From Pseudophaeomoniella oleicola (lineage: Eukaryota > Ascomycota > Eurotiomycetes > Phaeomoniellales > Phaeomoniellaceae), in assembly GCA_003868215.1 (NCBI GenBank), contig QWDQ01000013.1, forward strand, positions 1-64,000: a DNA stretch of 64,000 nt, given 5' to 3'. The notes under the pieces are model-generated. The model saw only the letters and a list, made by a program, of their open reading frames with translations, was not told where the DNA came from and did no database searches. Made by a program: the position numbers and the translations under genes. This document shows positions 31,275 to 43,470 of the stretch, in pieces. Each line of letters opens with the position of its first letter. Positions within the stretch are counted from its first letter, which is position 1.

Positions 31275-31994
31275 TTAGAACCCCCTACCTCTTCCACGTC
31301 CGTAGCCTCTACCACCACCGCCATGACTTGGCTCCGGTAGTCGTTCTCCTCTCCTCCATTCACCGAACGGCACACTCGATCCTAGGTCACCTCTTCCGCT
31401 ACCAGTATGACCACCTCTAAAGCCGCCGTAGCTACCACCTCGAGGGCCATTGTATCCATTTTCGCCGCCGTAGCCTCTTCCCCGACCGGGTGCCTGCGGG
31501 GGAGCGACACTACCATCCGCCAAGGGTGGAAATATTGCGCAGTCAACGAAATCCCCAACGATGAATCTGCTATCCTCCAATGTCTTGTGAAGGTCATCTC
31601 CTCCAAATGTTAAGGCAGCGGTGGACTCGCCGTTCCGGTCATCTGGTTCTGGCGCGATGACCACGGAACCAATGTCTTTGCTCATGTATCGTCCTCTCGT
31701 TTCATCTCTCCCTCCAGGTCTGGTATCGGGAAACACCAATCGGAAGCTGAGACGGGTGCCGACAGCGGGGGAAGGGATGAGGTCCGGCAGAGCGGTGGTG
31801 AGGCAATGTGACAGCTCTCGTAGGTCGCATGACTGCCATGTGTAAATTTGGATATGCGAAGGGAGAGGCGGCGAAGGCTGTGAGGGTGTTGGTACAGGGA
31901 AGTCTGGTAGGGCGTGAAACCCGGATGCGCGATAGAAGAGCTTCAGATGAAAAGGTGTGGTCGTCTGCCGGTCGATCGCCTTAGTTGTGGCCAT
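31275..31994 (-). CDS. sap18: Sap18-like protein with RGG tail
   Basis: Single exon, 239 aa, ATG at 31994. The Sap18 ubiquitin-like fold covers residues about 1-155: TTPFHLKLFYRASGFH, IQIYTWQSCDLRELSHCLT, TRLSFRLVFPD, KDIGSVVI and LEDSRFIVGDFVDCAIFPP. The last 75 residues are a Gly/Arg-rich tail with many RGG/GYGG units. Sap18 is part of the Sin3 histone deacetylase complex and of the ASAP/exon-junction assembly; the RGG tail suggests RNA contact. No intron is needed. Its promoter region to the right contains a strong CT tract. Confidence 0.9.
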   Translation of the reverse strand: MATTKAIDRQTTTPFHLKLFYRASGFHALPDFPVPTPSQPSPPLPSHIQIYTWQSCDLRELSHCLTTALPDLIPSPAVGTRLSFRLVFPDTRPGGRDETRGRYMSKDIGSVVIAPEPDDRNGESTAALTFGGDDLHKTLEDSRFIVGDFVDCAIFPPLADGSVAPPQAPGRGRGYGGENGYNGPRGGSYGGFRGGHTGSGRGDLGSSVPFGEWRRGERLPEPSHGGGGRGYGRGRGRGF

Positions 31995-32830
31995 GATGGG
32001 TTGGGATTGTGAGTACGTAAATCGCGATGAGGCAGGTTGTTATAGACCGAACAATCGCATAGTGTAACAAACGGAGATTCGTCAAGGCTGCGAGCAGACT
32101 GAGAGGGATTGGAAATGTTGTGTACCAGACCAAGTAACTAACACTGCTCGCTGATCTGTACCTGGTGAAGATGTGGTAATTAATGAGAAGTCAACCAGAG
32201 CATCAAATAAAAGGGTCCAAGCTCTGTAAGAAACCAATTGGGTAAGGTTGGGTAACTGTTCTTAAGGAAGCTTAAGATCCTTAAAGGGAAGCTTGTCTCA
32301 TATCTTTCACTCATTACTACGGTACTTAGTTAAGGTCTACCCCGCCCGTATCAATTAAACAGAGCTCCCCCTCCCCTCCCCTCCCCCCCCTGGTTCACTG
32401 TAAGCATCTTATCTCGGAGCCCTTGACGAAGAGGGAAGCGGGATCAAGGCCGAAGCAGGGAGCTTGAAATATATATCCGATCACCTCATACCTCAGTAGA
32501 CCCTGATCGTTATAATGCCTAACTTACCTACCAAGTAAACAACTACTTTATCGGCAAGGTAGTTATAGGCATTGATTTGCTCTTTATAGACCTTCGCAGT
32601 AATGAACAGTACATAAAGCAATGCCGGTAATTCGTGGTCGAGTACCCCGATGCATATACCAGAACAGGAATGACGTGCTGCATCATGTCAACACCACTCG
32701 GCATATCAGTTCTTCCTACGATTATAAATCAACTTTCACGTCCTTTTCTCATCTCGACAAATTCCCATTCTTCTCTCAGAGTAGCTCACACCGATTGAAT
32801 CATAGAACATACCATAAAGGCACTGCAAAC
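31995..32830. other. Divergent intergenic region between sap18 and GST
   Basis: Promoters for both flanking genes. It contains the C-rich tract at 32365-32390 and an AT-rich block with TACC/GGTA-type repeats near 32515-32565. No gene supported. Confidence 0.5.
32365..32390 (+). repeat. C/T-only tract
   Basis: A 26-base run of C and T, mostly CCCCT units ending in eight C. It is a typical low-complexity promoter element in fungi and lies 440 bp upstream of the GST gene. Confidence 0.7.
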
Positions 32831-33826
32831 ATGGCTACTTGGTTCGCTGATCAGCTCTACATCGACGAGACCCCGGCAGAGGTCAAGAACGCTAAGGGTT
32901 CGTGACACCAGTTTCCGTTGATACACCTCCATCTAACCAAAGCTCCAAGGTCTCCATCTCGTCACCCAAAGCACCCCCAATGGCCAAAAGGTGCAGATTT
33001 TCCTTGAGGAGTTGAAAGATGCCTACGGCACTGAATGGACGACCACAGTTATGTAAGTACCCCGCTCGGTATGCCATCATTTCAACCCCTCATCAGTCTT
33101 TCCAGTGATATCGGCACCAATGAACAGAAAAAGGAGTGGTTTCTTCGACTCGACCCCAATGGTAAGTGTTCCATGTCTCAAATGCACACATCCAATTTAT
33201 CACTCTAACGAGCTCAGGCCGTATTCCAATTCTCATTGATAACACCAAGACCCCGCCGTTCCCGGTGCATGAAACATCCGCCGAACTCCTGTACCTCCTC
33301 AAGGAGTTCGACAGAGATGACAAATTCGGCTTCAAGGACGACCTAGAACGTTCTCAAGCCCTCCAATGGCTGTTCTTCTGGCACGGCAGCGGAGCACCTT
33401 ATCAAGGCAACACGAACTTTTTCCGCCGTCAAAAGGAGCAAATTCCAATGGCCATAAACCGATTTCGTAACGAAACTCTGCGAGTTTATGGAGTGCTCGA
33501 AATTCAACTGTCTGGAAAGTACACCGGGGAACCACGAGAATACCTTGCTGGTAAAGGGAAAGGTATGTTTTCACCCCCTTAGAACTCAACTTGGTTGCCT
33601 TCTATCAGGAAAATCCATTTCTGATGACATCCTTTTTGCTTTTCCAACAGGAAAGTACAGCGTTGCCGATATGGGCACCTGGCCCTGGATCAAAGGTTGG
33701 TCGCATTCAGGTTTCACCGAGGAAGAAATGAGCGAATTCCCTCACTTGCTCAAATGGGTTGATCGCATTGCCGCAAGACCAGCTGTCCAGAGAGGAATTG
33801 GAGAGGCCTATAACCTGAAGAAGTAG
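32831..33826 (+). CDS. Glutathione S-transferase, Ure2p-like
   Basis: Five exons: 32831-32897, 32950-33052, 33106-33161, 33218-33562 and 33651-33826, giving 248 aa. The thioredoxin-like domain has LHLVTQSTPNGQKVQIFLEEL, LDPNGRIPILIDN (cis-Pro region) and the ETSAELLYLL glutathione-binding stretch. The C-domain has WLFFWHGSGAPYQGN and ends KWVDRIAARPAVQRGIG. This pattern is the fungal Ure2p/GstA-like class, involved in detoxification or peroxide metabolism. The last intron has two acceptors 42 nt apart (33608 and 33650); both keep the frame, the distal one matching the family. It is the second GST in the window and not closely related to the first. Confidence 0.88.
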
Positions 33827-34475
33827 GAAGAGGCTTTATTGCACTCCTTCCCATTGGGACGATAGTGGCTGCTGAGTTCAATCGAATGTAAAGACTGATG
33901 TTATAGAGTCAATCAATAGTCATGAACAAGTATAGTCAAATCAAACATTCCCATAATATTTAAAATCCTGGCTCTACTTTTGCTATCTTAATCATCCACA
34001 GCCATCCTTTTTATTGCTTTCCAACCACCAACACCTTTCTTTTTTATATTATTCACATTCTCAACTAATCCTGAAACATAATGATAACTATAATTACTAT
34101 ATAGTCTCTTTGAGATAGAACCACTAATTATGATATATGTATATATGATGTGACATCAGTTGTGTTGGATATATATTCCTTCAAAGATATACATTTACTG
34201 CTTTGCCAAGTTAACTTGCCCAGATAGAATACCGCAGGGTTATTCCTTGTGAACATTGGTTGTAGATGTACCTGGGCTGAGGGAGCTACGGCAACATGTA
34301 TATCTTCAAGGTATCTAGATAGGCACATCGGCTTGAGAACACATAACATGACCATTGACTCAATGTAAAGCACCACATAGTGGACGTCAGTCTGAATTAT
34401 AGTGTAGAACTGATCAGATCAGAAGAGGTGGACTACGTATTATCTCCCGACCAAGATCCCAAACTCCCGATAGTT
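33827..34475. other. AT-rich convergent intergenic region
   Basis: Lies between the 3' ends of the GST and carotenoid oxygenase genes. AT-rich, with several poly(A)-signal-like AATATA/ATAAT strings. No gene supported. Confidence 0.5.
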
Positions 34476-36199
34476 CTACTTTGAATTCGGAAAATGCGTT
34501 CCATGAAATCCAAATCCGATAGCACCCTTCAAACTCGCCCTCCCAACCTCTACCAAGTGCTTCGCATCTAGGACCAGGAGGTAACTCTTTCCCTCGAACC
34601 CGTCGAGCACGACGCTCAAGAGTACGCCTTCGTCTTCCTCTTGCTCTGACCCATCTGCTCTCGTGGGTTTGGGCACGAATATTGGCTCTCCGGCACTGTG
34701 CCCGAAGACGCTCCATTTCCGGGTCGAGAGGGTTTCGCTGTCGAATTTGGTGAGACCATCCATGAAGGTGGATCTGCCGGTGTCGGATGTGCCGTAAACG
34801 TAGCGATGGGGTTTGGTGGAATAAAGGGGGTTAATGGTGGGGAGTTCGAGGGAGTCGAGTTTTGGGACCTTGAAGATCACCTCGGCTTTGCGAATGCTGC
34901 CATCGTTGGATTGCTTGATGTCTGGGGAAGGTATGTCTGAGAGACGGAAGCGCCACGTACTTGGACGACAGGCGGCATTGCTCGGGTCTGAGAACGATTT
35001 GGCATCGGGAGAATCAGACATGAGGTTCTCGAGGTAAAATCTCTTCAGAATATCAAGGTTCTCATAAGCAGCGAGGTCTGCAATAATATGTGTCTGCGCC
35101 GTCGTATTCTCGGAGGTACATGTCTCTTCATAAGCATTGATGGCATGAAAGCAATAGAAGGGCTCGGATTCGAAAGTTGCCACTAATCCTCGACCTCCTT
35201 GCTCTATAGGTGTGCGGTCAATAATATACCATTGAGCCGGTATAGAAGGATCGAACGCATTGATCGCATCCACAAAGTTCCTTTTCGTGAGCAAGGAAAT
35301 GCCACCATATCCGAAGTGCGAATTCCATATTGCAAGCACGAAGTAATGTTCAGTGAGAAACATGGAATGAATGTAGGCCGTCTTTGCTTTGATGGACGCC
35401 AGTATGGACGTTGCTCCCGTGGATGCAGATGTTGTAAAGATCCTATATAAACCCTTACCGTTCACAAAGTCCAGATTATAGTTGTAGGCGTCTCCGGTAA
35501 TAGGATCAAATTGGGCGTGAGCAGAGCTAAGAACACCCTTAAGTTCTGGATTAAGGATCTTCTGCGTGGCAAGGCCGATCGGCTCAAGAGTGGTTGGATC
35601 GAGCATTTGCAAGATGTTAGCATCGGTCTTGTTGCACAAGGAGCGCACACCGCTGTTGTGATTCGCTTCTCCAGTACGCGAAAGGCCTGGGAAGTTACAG
35701 CTCATGGTCACAGCGACGCTGACTGCATTGGGCTTGAAGGTAGACGGAGATTGTGCTGGACTCGGTTGAAAAATCGACTGCACTTTCTGAAAGAACGTCT
35801 TGCACGGATCATACTTGGCACCAAAGGTAAGACCATCTCGGTCACCGGTCTTCTCGATTTTTTCGATGAGCCCATCACAAGTCGAGCGAGAGTTGTACAA
35901 GACCCGGCACGAAGAGCCATCGCTTGTGGGGAGTATTTGAAAGCGGTGGTTGATGGACAAGTTGTCGAACCAGTGATGGACTCGGAAACCGGCACCTTCC
36001 CCGGTGTCCACGATCCTTGTGCCAGCACCGGTACGGTACAATGTACCTGCGACATAGCTTGGTATATAACCAGAGACTTCGAGTTCGACCGGATCCAATT
36101 CTTGATAAGATGTATCAAACTGATTGCCGTCAGAAACCATAAGAGTACCATCTAATCACTCACCCCTTGAGCATTAGGCCAGCCGTTATGATGAGACAT
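34476..36199 (-). CDS. Carotenoid (or stilbene) cleavage oxygenase
   Basis: Exons 36199-36164 and 36119-34476, intron 44 nt, 559 aa. Exon 1 encodes only MSHHNGWPNAQG, matching the WPN..GFD start of fungal carotenoid oxygenases. The seven-bladed propeller family signatures follow: GYIPSYVAGTLYRTGAG and RVHHWFD near the N-terminus. The four iron-binding histidines are visible at about 213 (SSAHAQFDP), 263 (AYIHSMFLTEHY), 337 (FYCFHAINAYEE) and 551 (GFHGTHF). The enzyme class splits a C=C bond of carotenoids or stilbenes using Fe(II) and O2. No carotenoid biosynthesis genes are in the window, so the substrate, retinal-forming or lignostilbene-like, is open. Confidence 0.9.
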
Positions 36200-37234
36200 G
36201 CCTTTTCGTTGGACGTCCGCAGATACTGTCGACCCCATTCTTGTCCTTCAAGTAGTAAGGTACGTGTTTTGGTAATGCTTGACTCGCTGTATAAGTGCAA
36301 CTATGTTATATCGACGGATGAAGGGAGTATGGAATGATGAAGATTCTCGACCCAGAGATGACACATTGGAAGCAAGTCGAGAATGCAGACGCAGAAATGA
36401 CCCTTTATACTTGAGGATATCATGATGTCGGCCAGGATTGTCATACTTCGATTGATACGTAGGAAAGTACATTGCCTGGGAAGTCCAAGTCGAGATACGC
36501 ACGAAAGCGAGAGGAGCCGGCATATCAGTTATGCCGCTCAACCGACAGCGATTCGCCAACATCTCTCCATGATTGGACTTCCAAGTGAGACGGGGTGAAG
36601 GTAACTTGTCTGCCTAGCCCTGGCACTTTCAATCTCCTGAAATAGAAATACTGATGTTCCATTGAGGTTCAATGTTTAGCGAAGGAGCCGAATTGTTCGT
36701 TTATCGACCAATAAAAGTGATGGGGTATGACCGGGTTGATTACTACCATTCCAGTTCCATCATCATATCCGTGGCCAGTTTGACGATTGTGCATAGTTGA
36801 ACGAACGCCTCTACTTTGAGTAGTCTTCATCGCGGGGATTGGGCCACGATGGTTTGAACGTCTTGATAAGAATGTATGCGCGTCAACTAATAATAGTCAA
36901 TGCAAAGAGAGATGGCATCAAGATTGAGCTGGCTCTTTTCCGTTGACATATTCCTCAATATATACCCGTCAATCAAAGAGAACACATCTTGTCCCTGATA
37001 ACCAGCATCTTTGCCACGAACAATGCTGCTATAGAATATACCACTGAGGCTGTAATTGAACTCGGTTGATTTTAAATCCTCCATCAACGCCTGTACTTGC
37101 TCCTTTGCTGATGCTCATCTTATAAAGGGTTTGACTGATATCAATCATGAATAGTTGCGATCGAACATGCACATTTCTTATCATGAGTCGTGCGCGCGGC
37201 GCGAGAATTACACCATCCCACGTATGCCCTTATC
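36200..37234. other. Intergenic region upstream of the carotenoid oxygenase
   Basis: Leftward promoter of the oxygenase gene and the 3' flank of the LAMMER kinase. Short frames at 36248-36562 and 36887-37087 have no coding support. No repeat or RNA gene seen. Confidence 0.5.
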
Positions 37235-39438
37235 CTAAGCCTCACGTAAACGCTTGACATCCCGACTGTCCTGTTCCCTTCGCTCTCTGATCTTCAGAGC
37301 TTCGGTACCATCATCAATGATGCTCTCCTTAAACCAGGGATGTTGCAAAGCATCTTTTGCTGTGATTCGATTTTTGGGATCATAAACGAACATCCGCCGT
37401 AGCAGATCAAGGAACTGCTTGTTGAACGATGTAGTCTCGGGTATAAAATCCTGCGTATCATGTTAGTGGTGATCACCAACAACACGGGTAATACCAACCT
37501 TCAGGCTCTTCATCGCCTTGACGTATTTGCGAGAGGCTCGGGTAGTATCAGTATTGGGATAGTCTAGCTTCCCTCGAACGAAGTACCTGACAGAGAAGGT
37601 TAGAGATGAAGAGATAAAGCTCTTCTCAAACTTACTTGGCTGCAGAATTTGGATTGGTCCCTCTGCTTCCGTTCATGACAGCTTTGACCATCTTAGGGTC
37701 AATCCTCGCATCGCAGACAGCTTCCATCATAGCGAGATGTTCAAGGTTATCGTGAGTCTGGAACAGGGCATCTCCGGTGAAGAATTCGACTAATATACAG
37801 CCAATGCTCCAGATGTCGCAAGGAAAACTCCATCCAAGATTCAGGATGATCTCTGGAGCCCGGTAATGCCGTGTCGATACGACCGACGAATGGTACTCGT
37901 CATCGAAAGTGGCAGACCCGAAATCAATCAATCTAATGTCACTGTCCAGCAGGACCCGACGCTGTCTGGCCGTCCTCGTTGAACTGTGAGATGAAGATGG
38001 GATATTGCGGTTATAAGTGAACGTTTGGTATTGGCTGTTCACAAGCAGTATGTTCTCCGGCTTCAAATCGGTATGGATGAGGTTGAGATCGTGAAGAACT
38101 AGTCAGAAACGGTCAGTATATACGAAAGTAGACAACAGAATTACTCACAGGCCACACTCGTCAAGAGCTGTCTCGCAAAGCTCTGGATTTGACTGCTAGG
38201 GAAAGGCACGAAACCGTTCCCTTTCAAAAAATCGAAGACACTTTGACCCAGTAGGTCCGTCACAATACATATATGGTTACGGAAGTCGAAAGAGTCTCGC
38301 AAGTGTATACACTTGTTGCGATTCGACTTATCGTTCAGGGATAACGTTGATAGCACCCTGAGCTCGATGCGTGAGGCGTCCCGATACTTCTGCACAGAGC
38401 GAATAATTTTGACAGCACATCGCGTCTTTTTCTTTCGGTCGTATGCTTCCACGACTTTGCCGAAGGTCCCTTGTCCAAGTAGCTTGACGATGGAATCTAT
38501 AGGAAGCGGTCAGCAGTGCTCGCGATACGAAGGGGGTTGCTTTACATCTCTCAGTCAATTCACTCTCTGGTTGAACGATGTAGTGTCCGTCATCGTCGTC
38601 GACTTTGGTGTTCGCGTAATAAACCTATGGGTATAAGCTATTATTCTACTCCAGATCCTTAAGTACTCACATCTCGAACGATCGGAACGTGAACTTCAGG
38701 TGCTTTGATAGGCGGATTTGGAGGTGGGATATAGTTCGTGTAAGCATCGCTCTCAGCTTCCTGTTGCTTCCTCTTTGCCTGCGCTCTTGTTTCTTTTACC
38801 GGTAACCTTTTCCGTTTTTGGCCGACGTTCACATCTTCATAGGAATTGCTTGCGGCATTACTGCTGTACGATCCCAAGGATGTTGGCGCCGTTGTTTGTT
38901 GAGAGGCTGTCCGATCAGTGGAAGCTGAAGGCGCCGACGAGTCCCCATATTGATGGGAATGTGTGGAATACGATGGCCGGTCCGGATATCTAGTCTCATA
39001 ACCCTCTCCCACTTTGCGTTTCCGTCCATTTGTAGCAGTTCCAACGCCTCTGCTTGCTTGTTGTGGTCTCGCTTTTGGCGCATCGTCTGGCTCCGGCGTG
39101 TCGTCGATGACGATGACTTCTTTTGGCACACCATTTTTGTAGAATTCTGCCCAATCGGGGGCTTTCTTGTCGAGACGATTGCTGAGAGATGGTGTAGATT
39201 GAGAGGTAGGCATCGCGTTAGTAGGCGCTTGTGATGGTTGTTTGGAAGGATTTGAATTTTGACGTGGCTTGGAATAGTTGTTCTGGCCTTGGTAGTTTTG
39301 ATAAGGTAATCGTGGTAGTTGGACACTGTTACTGGAAGGGTACGAGGCCGTATTGGAAGGGTATGGGTTGTGGTGAGAATATCCATATTGTGATTGGTGC
39401 GCTGCAAGAGTCGATGTAGCAGTCGAAGGAGTCGACAT
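37235..39438 (-). CDS. LAMMER dual-specificity protein kinase (Kns1/Lkh1/CLK family)
   Basis: Six exons: 39438-38671, 38624-38546, 38496-38149, 38098-37636, 37586-37499 and 37450-37235, introns 46-50 nt, 653 aa. The first 256 residues are a Ser/Gln/Pro-rich regulatory region with basic patches ([22 protein letters not shown]). The kinase domain starts near residue 283 with the Gly loop LGQGTFGKV and AVKII. The catalytic loop reads [12 protein letters not shown], the variant usual in this family, then [19 protein letters not shown] and the signature EHLAMMEAV that names it (last Arg of LAMMER replaced). A C-terminal HPWFKE ends subdomain XI. Family members phosphorylate SR-type splicing factors and link nutrient and cell-cycle signals. 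All phases close. Confidence 0.93.
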
Positions 39439-41161
39439 TTTGATAAGATGGTTATGGAAGGTTCACTCCTCTCGTGAATCGTAGGCTGAGCCAAGGTTTG
39501 TCTCGTCAACGCATGAAGACAAGCTAGCAACAGCAGATTACTCAGTCTATCGAAACCGACTGGTGGCTGTACGGAATGATAGCGATACTAATGTCGTAAC
39601 GTGCCGTTGATTTTGATGGCTCGTCGGAAACGGTTGTTCTTGCTTGGAGACTGTCGGCAATGGGCAGAGTCCTGTTCACGTCGAATATGTCATCGCAACG
39701 GCATTGCGTGGTGACTCGAATAGAAACTGGTTGTTCCGTTGGAAATCCCAGCAAAGGGGAGATATACGATATTGATCAGACAAAGTCTGATCGAGAACAA
39801 TCCACTGACGAGGCTGATAATGGCCAACTGGGTGAAGCTCGAGGATTGACGACGTTGAGAAAGAGGTGGAGGGAGCCTTTGATGATAGTGCGGTTCGCAG
39901 CCAATGACTTCCGGGGATCGGTTCTGGCGTTCGACTGCCCCGAGCCCGTCTTTGGGTTTCGGGTTAACTAGAGTAAAGAAAGCGTCAACTGCAAAAGATG
40001 CAAAAGGCGCAAGGGTCTCCAATGGGTGGATTTCTGATTCTGGGGTGTGTGATGTTCGGATATTACCACACAGGAAAGATACCTTACCTACGTTATGCAC
40101 CTAAGGTACCTGAACAGACTCATATTACAGGGTCAAGAACTGATTAATTGTTAGGGAGATCATATACTGTCAAAATCTAGGTAGATATTCAGGACATTTT
40201 TTCTCGCTTCATCAATATATCAATATACTGAATGAGAGCCTGACCTGACATTGTACTCCGTCACAGTCGTGGGTAGTGAATGACGTTTTATTACAAGTCA
40301 ATACAGCACGAGAGGCTTACCGGGTCACTCCTCATGTTTATCTGGACTGGCGTCATTCGGCTGCTGCGAACCTTTTCTTTCAGCAGGAGGTAAGGTACCT
40401 AAGGTAGGTAATTAATTACTGTACGCTCATAGTATTAATAATGTTAGCAGTCTTTGGCCTATCAGACCAAGATGACTGCAGCGCAGATCTGCAAGTGCCA
40501 CACACCTTCAAGAATCCTTCGCGCCGTATCACACCCTATCATCACATTTCGCCATTCTCGTGGTGGTTTATAACTGCTGTGTTGGCACTCTTTACAGGGC
40601 CATTCTGCACATCCGCTAATACTCATGGCAACTGCTGTTTTCGCTTGCCCATGGCAGAATCCAATCTCTCCAGCTGCATGAGTGCACAGCACAAGAGTCG
40701 AAGGAATGTGGCTCTACTGGGTATTTAGCCGGTACCAAACAGAACATCAAAGTAAGCCTCCGTCGTGGCGACATAGTACGTAAACCAGCCAATTCCCATG
40801 TCTGCAATTTCACCTACATCTACAGTGTACTGCTTGTAGTTCAATCGTTCCAAAGTCCAATCTTCAATGGAGAGGATAGGATCACGACGATTACAATGAT
40901 ACGGAGGAACCGGAAAGAACCACGAGAAGTCAAGAAATACCTACGCGTGGATATAGGTATAGAGTACGCAGGAAATATCCAAATGCACGCATTTCCTGGG
41001 TCGAAACTTGAGACCACACACTGAGCACGCCGGCTCATATACTACCTGAAACTGTATTCTCAAAGGTGACAATAATATTCAGATTGAAGATGGTATCAAC
41101 TCGCTGTTTATTCATAAACGCCAGGAAATGCTAGAAGGCCTTTGCGAAAACCATCTCGGTC
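39439..41161. other. Long intergenic region, 1.7 kb
   Basis: LAMMER kinase promoter on the left, TAF4 3' flank on the right. It contains CCTAAGGTACC-type palindromic strings near 40100-40110 and 40389-40410. Open frames of 60-136 codons overlap on both strands but show no family signature or splice logic. Confidence 0.5.
40389..40410. repeat. GGTACCTAAGGTA-type palindromic motif
   Basis: Interleaved TACCT/AGGTA units around GGTACC at 40389-40410; a related copy CCTAAGGTACC lies at 40100-40110. Strings of CCTTAGGTA are recurrent in intergenic DNA of many Pezizomycotina, from memory; their role is unknown. Confidence 0.55.
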
Positions 41162-42941
41162 TTAGCCTCGTCCTTCTGGTTTATTGTAACCTTGTTGTAA
41201 GGTCTTAAGAGCGCGTTCATCGCTCTCCAGGATTGCGAGAATATCCCGCACCGGAATGGCTGTGGGTTTCTCGCTTCCATCATCCCAAAGACCAAATTGT
41301 TTCGTTTTCGGGACTGTAACAGTAGGTTTGGTCCCGTTCACTACAGCAGGAGCATTGTCACTCAACGCTGTGTTGAGTTTGGCGGCAGTCGTAGCCATGG
41401 GAGCCGGTGCAGCTTTCGCTCCCCCTCCACCGCCTGTCATCCAAGCGTACGTCTTCTTCTTATTTCCAAATATATTGGATCCGCCTAGTAGATTGCTCGT
41501 GGCCATCCTGGCTGTTTCATTCGCGTGCTTATGTTGTTGTGCTTCTGTAAATTTAGCTTCCGCAACCTTTTGGTCTTTCTTTGTTACTTTCTTCCCTGTA
41601 TCTAGAGGTGTTGTGGGAGTGCCAGGAGTTGCAGGAGTTGATGGAGCTTCAGTGGTGTCAAGGCCGTTCGCTTTTGATGTTCGCTTCAGGCGTTTATTCA
41701 GACGGGCCTCCTCTTTGCTGCGGTCCACCTCTGCAATTTGGCGAAAAATGTGTACCACAGGACTGACCGTAGTAGATTTCGAGTCCTCAACTTCGCCGTT
41801 CGCTTGTGAATGTGAGCCTAGATCATGTTAATCGAATGCATTGAATACGAAGAGTAGAGCTCATACGTTTCAAAGACTGTGCAGCTGCTGGACTCGCCGC
41901 ACGCTCATGGGATTGAGCAATGTCTTTCCAGTCGTCAGGGATTCGCCCATTTGCGAGATCCCTTCGCTCCTTTCCCAATCGTCCTGCAAGGTCCAGAATT
42001 CCATGCATCCGTGACTTGCACGCAAGCGATATCAAGTCCATAAGAGCAACAAGCGTGGAGCCAGCATCTGAATTCAGTATCGTTTGACCTTTATCAATGA
42101 CACGAACGGAGCCATCTGGAGAAGCAACCTGCATTTTCTGAGGAGGTCGGTTGGGGTCTTTTCGAGCATGATAAAGACCTTCTTTTGGTGATTTTATGCC
42201 ATTTTCATAGGCCCGCAGATTCAGTTTCTTTTCAAGAGCATCACCGTGTAGGAATGGATCGGTTAATTCGTATTGCCTTCGCCCACCGGTCAAGTAGTTT
42301 GCTTTCTCAATCTCAAGTTTTGCAGCTTCTTCCCTTGAGCGCCCATCCTGCCCCGGTATCGCTCCATTCAGCGCTGGTCTCCCTTCGGGAATCACGCCGT
42401 CATGAGCTTGGCTTCCAGTTCTGTCGAAGCTACCACCATTTGCACCAAAGCTTGGCTGTGAGACAAAGGATTGACTCGCTATTGAAGGACCAAAAGAGGT
42501 CAATGCTCGCTCCTCGTCATCAATGTTCACCCCTGTTCCTGCGAGAGAATCTTCGATGGTACGAATATCGGTAGCCTTCTCCTTCTCTACCGGCCTTGGT
42601 GGTGGTTGCATTCCGCCCGTATGTGCGGGTGGTGAAAATGGTCCACCGTTGACCTGTCCGTTCGGAGGGCTCGCAGCCCCGGATGGTTGAATCGTGGAGA
42701 GCATCGGTGAGCCATAAGGACTTTGAGGGTTCGGTGACAATTTTGGACGTTTCGCAGCTGGTGGTTGATTGTATCCCAGAGCTGGTGACGAAGGTGGGAT
42801 GCCAGGTGAAGGGTTGGGAAAAGGAGGGGAGAACTGCCGTGGAGGTCCATTAGGTGCGTAGAACTGAGGACGCTGCTGAGCGCCCTGTTGAGGCAGCTGA
42901 GGCAGTTGAGGTATCTGAGGCATCTGATTCGGCGTCGACAT
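41162..42941 (-). CDS. taf4: TFIID subunit TAF4
   Basis: Exons 42941-41867 and 41817-41162, intron 49 nt, 576 aa. The N-terminal third is a Pro/Gln/Ser-rich disordered region. The TAF4 C-terminal domain starts with the histone-fold-like segment NIDDEERAL (about 138) and continues with YELTDPFLHGDALEKKL, VRVIDKGQTILNSDAGSTLVALMDLISLACKSRM and a conserved ERRDLANGRIPDDW. Exon 2 carries RQIAEVDRSKEEARLNKR, MATSNLLGG, KKKTYAWMTGG and the end region VRDILAILESDERALKTL. TAF4 pairs with TAF12 in TFIID. The gene is divergent from ysh1, 529 bp apart. Confidence 0.92.
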
Positions 42942-43470
42942 ATTCGCGCGGCTTCTCTAGCCACGGATCAGTTCGCAATCAGTCGTGATGGGGTGCTCGG
43001 CAAGGAGCGCGTTGCGTCGCTTGAGTAGGTATCTGCATCAAGCTTTCCGAGTGAGAATCATCGTCGCATGCACCTTGAGCTTGAAGATACATTCAATCAT
43101 CGATATCAGCGTATCATGTCATTCTGATAATGGCGAAAAAGTTCTGGCTGTTGATATTGTTGAAAGATCATTCAGAAATGAACGCAGCAAATGATCACGT
43201 GGAGCTTCTTGCCGCGGCGGCCTTAAAGTTAATTCCCATTCACCAGTTCAAATCTCCGTATGAGATACAACACAACGCTGACCTTTTGTCGACGTACCTA
43301 CTCAGTTGCTACTTCGATCTCGTGTTACAACATATTCTCGAGACTTGAAAACGATGATCAGAAATAATCTGAGGCCCTCGTTATCTTACTTACCCTGTTC
43401 ACAGCGGTGAGCATGCTGCACGGACTGATTTCTAGCACTTGAACCTTGTCTCTGTCGCATCGACTCAAAC
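42942..43470. promoter_or_regulatory. Divergent promoter region of taf4 and ysh1
   Basis: 529 bp between start codons of two core RNA polymerase II machinery genes. No TATA box recognised. Short frames at 42985-43348 have no support. Confidence 0.5.

Noticed and set aside
35511-36155. Plus-strand 214-codon frame
   Set aside because: Lies antisense inside the carotenoid oxygenase coding sequence and has no family signature of its own.
39660-40104. Overlapping 103-136-codon frames on both strands
   Set aside because: No start context, splice sites or similarity; they overlap each other and lie in promoter DNA.
41256-41831. Plus-strand 191-codon frame with Val/Ala-rich runs
   Set aside because: Shadow of the TAF4 second exon on the opposite strand.
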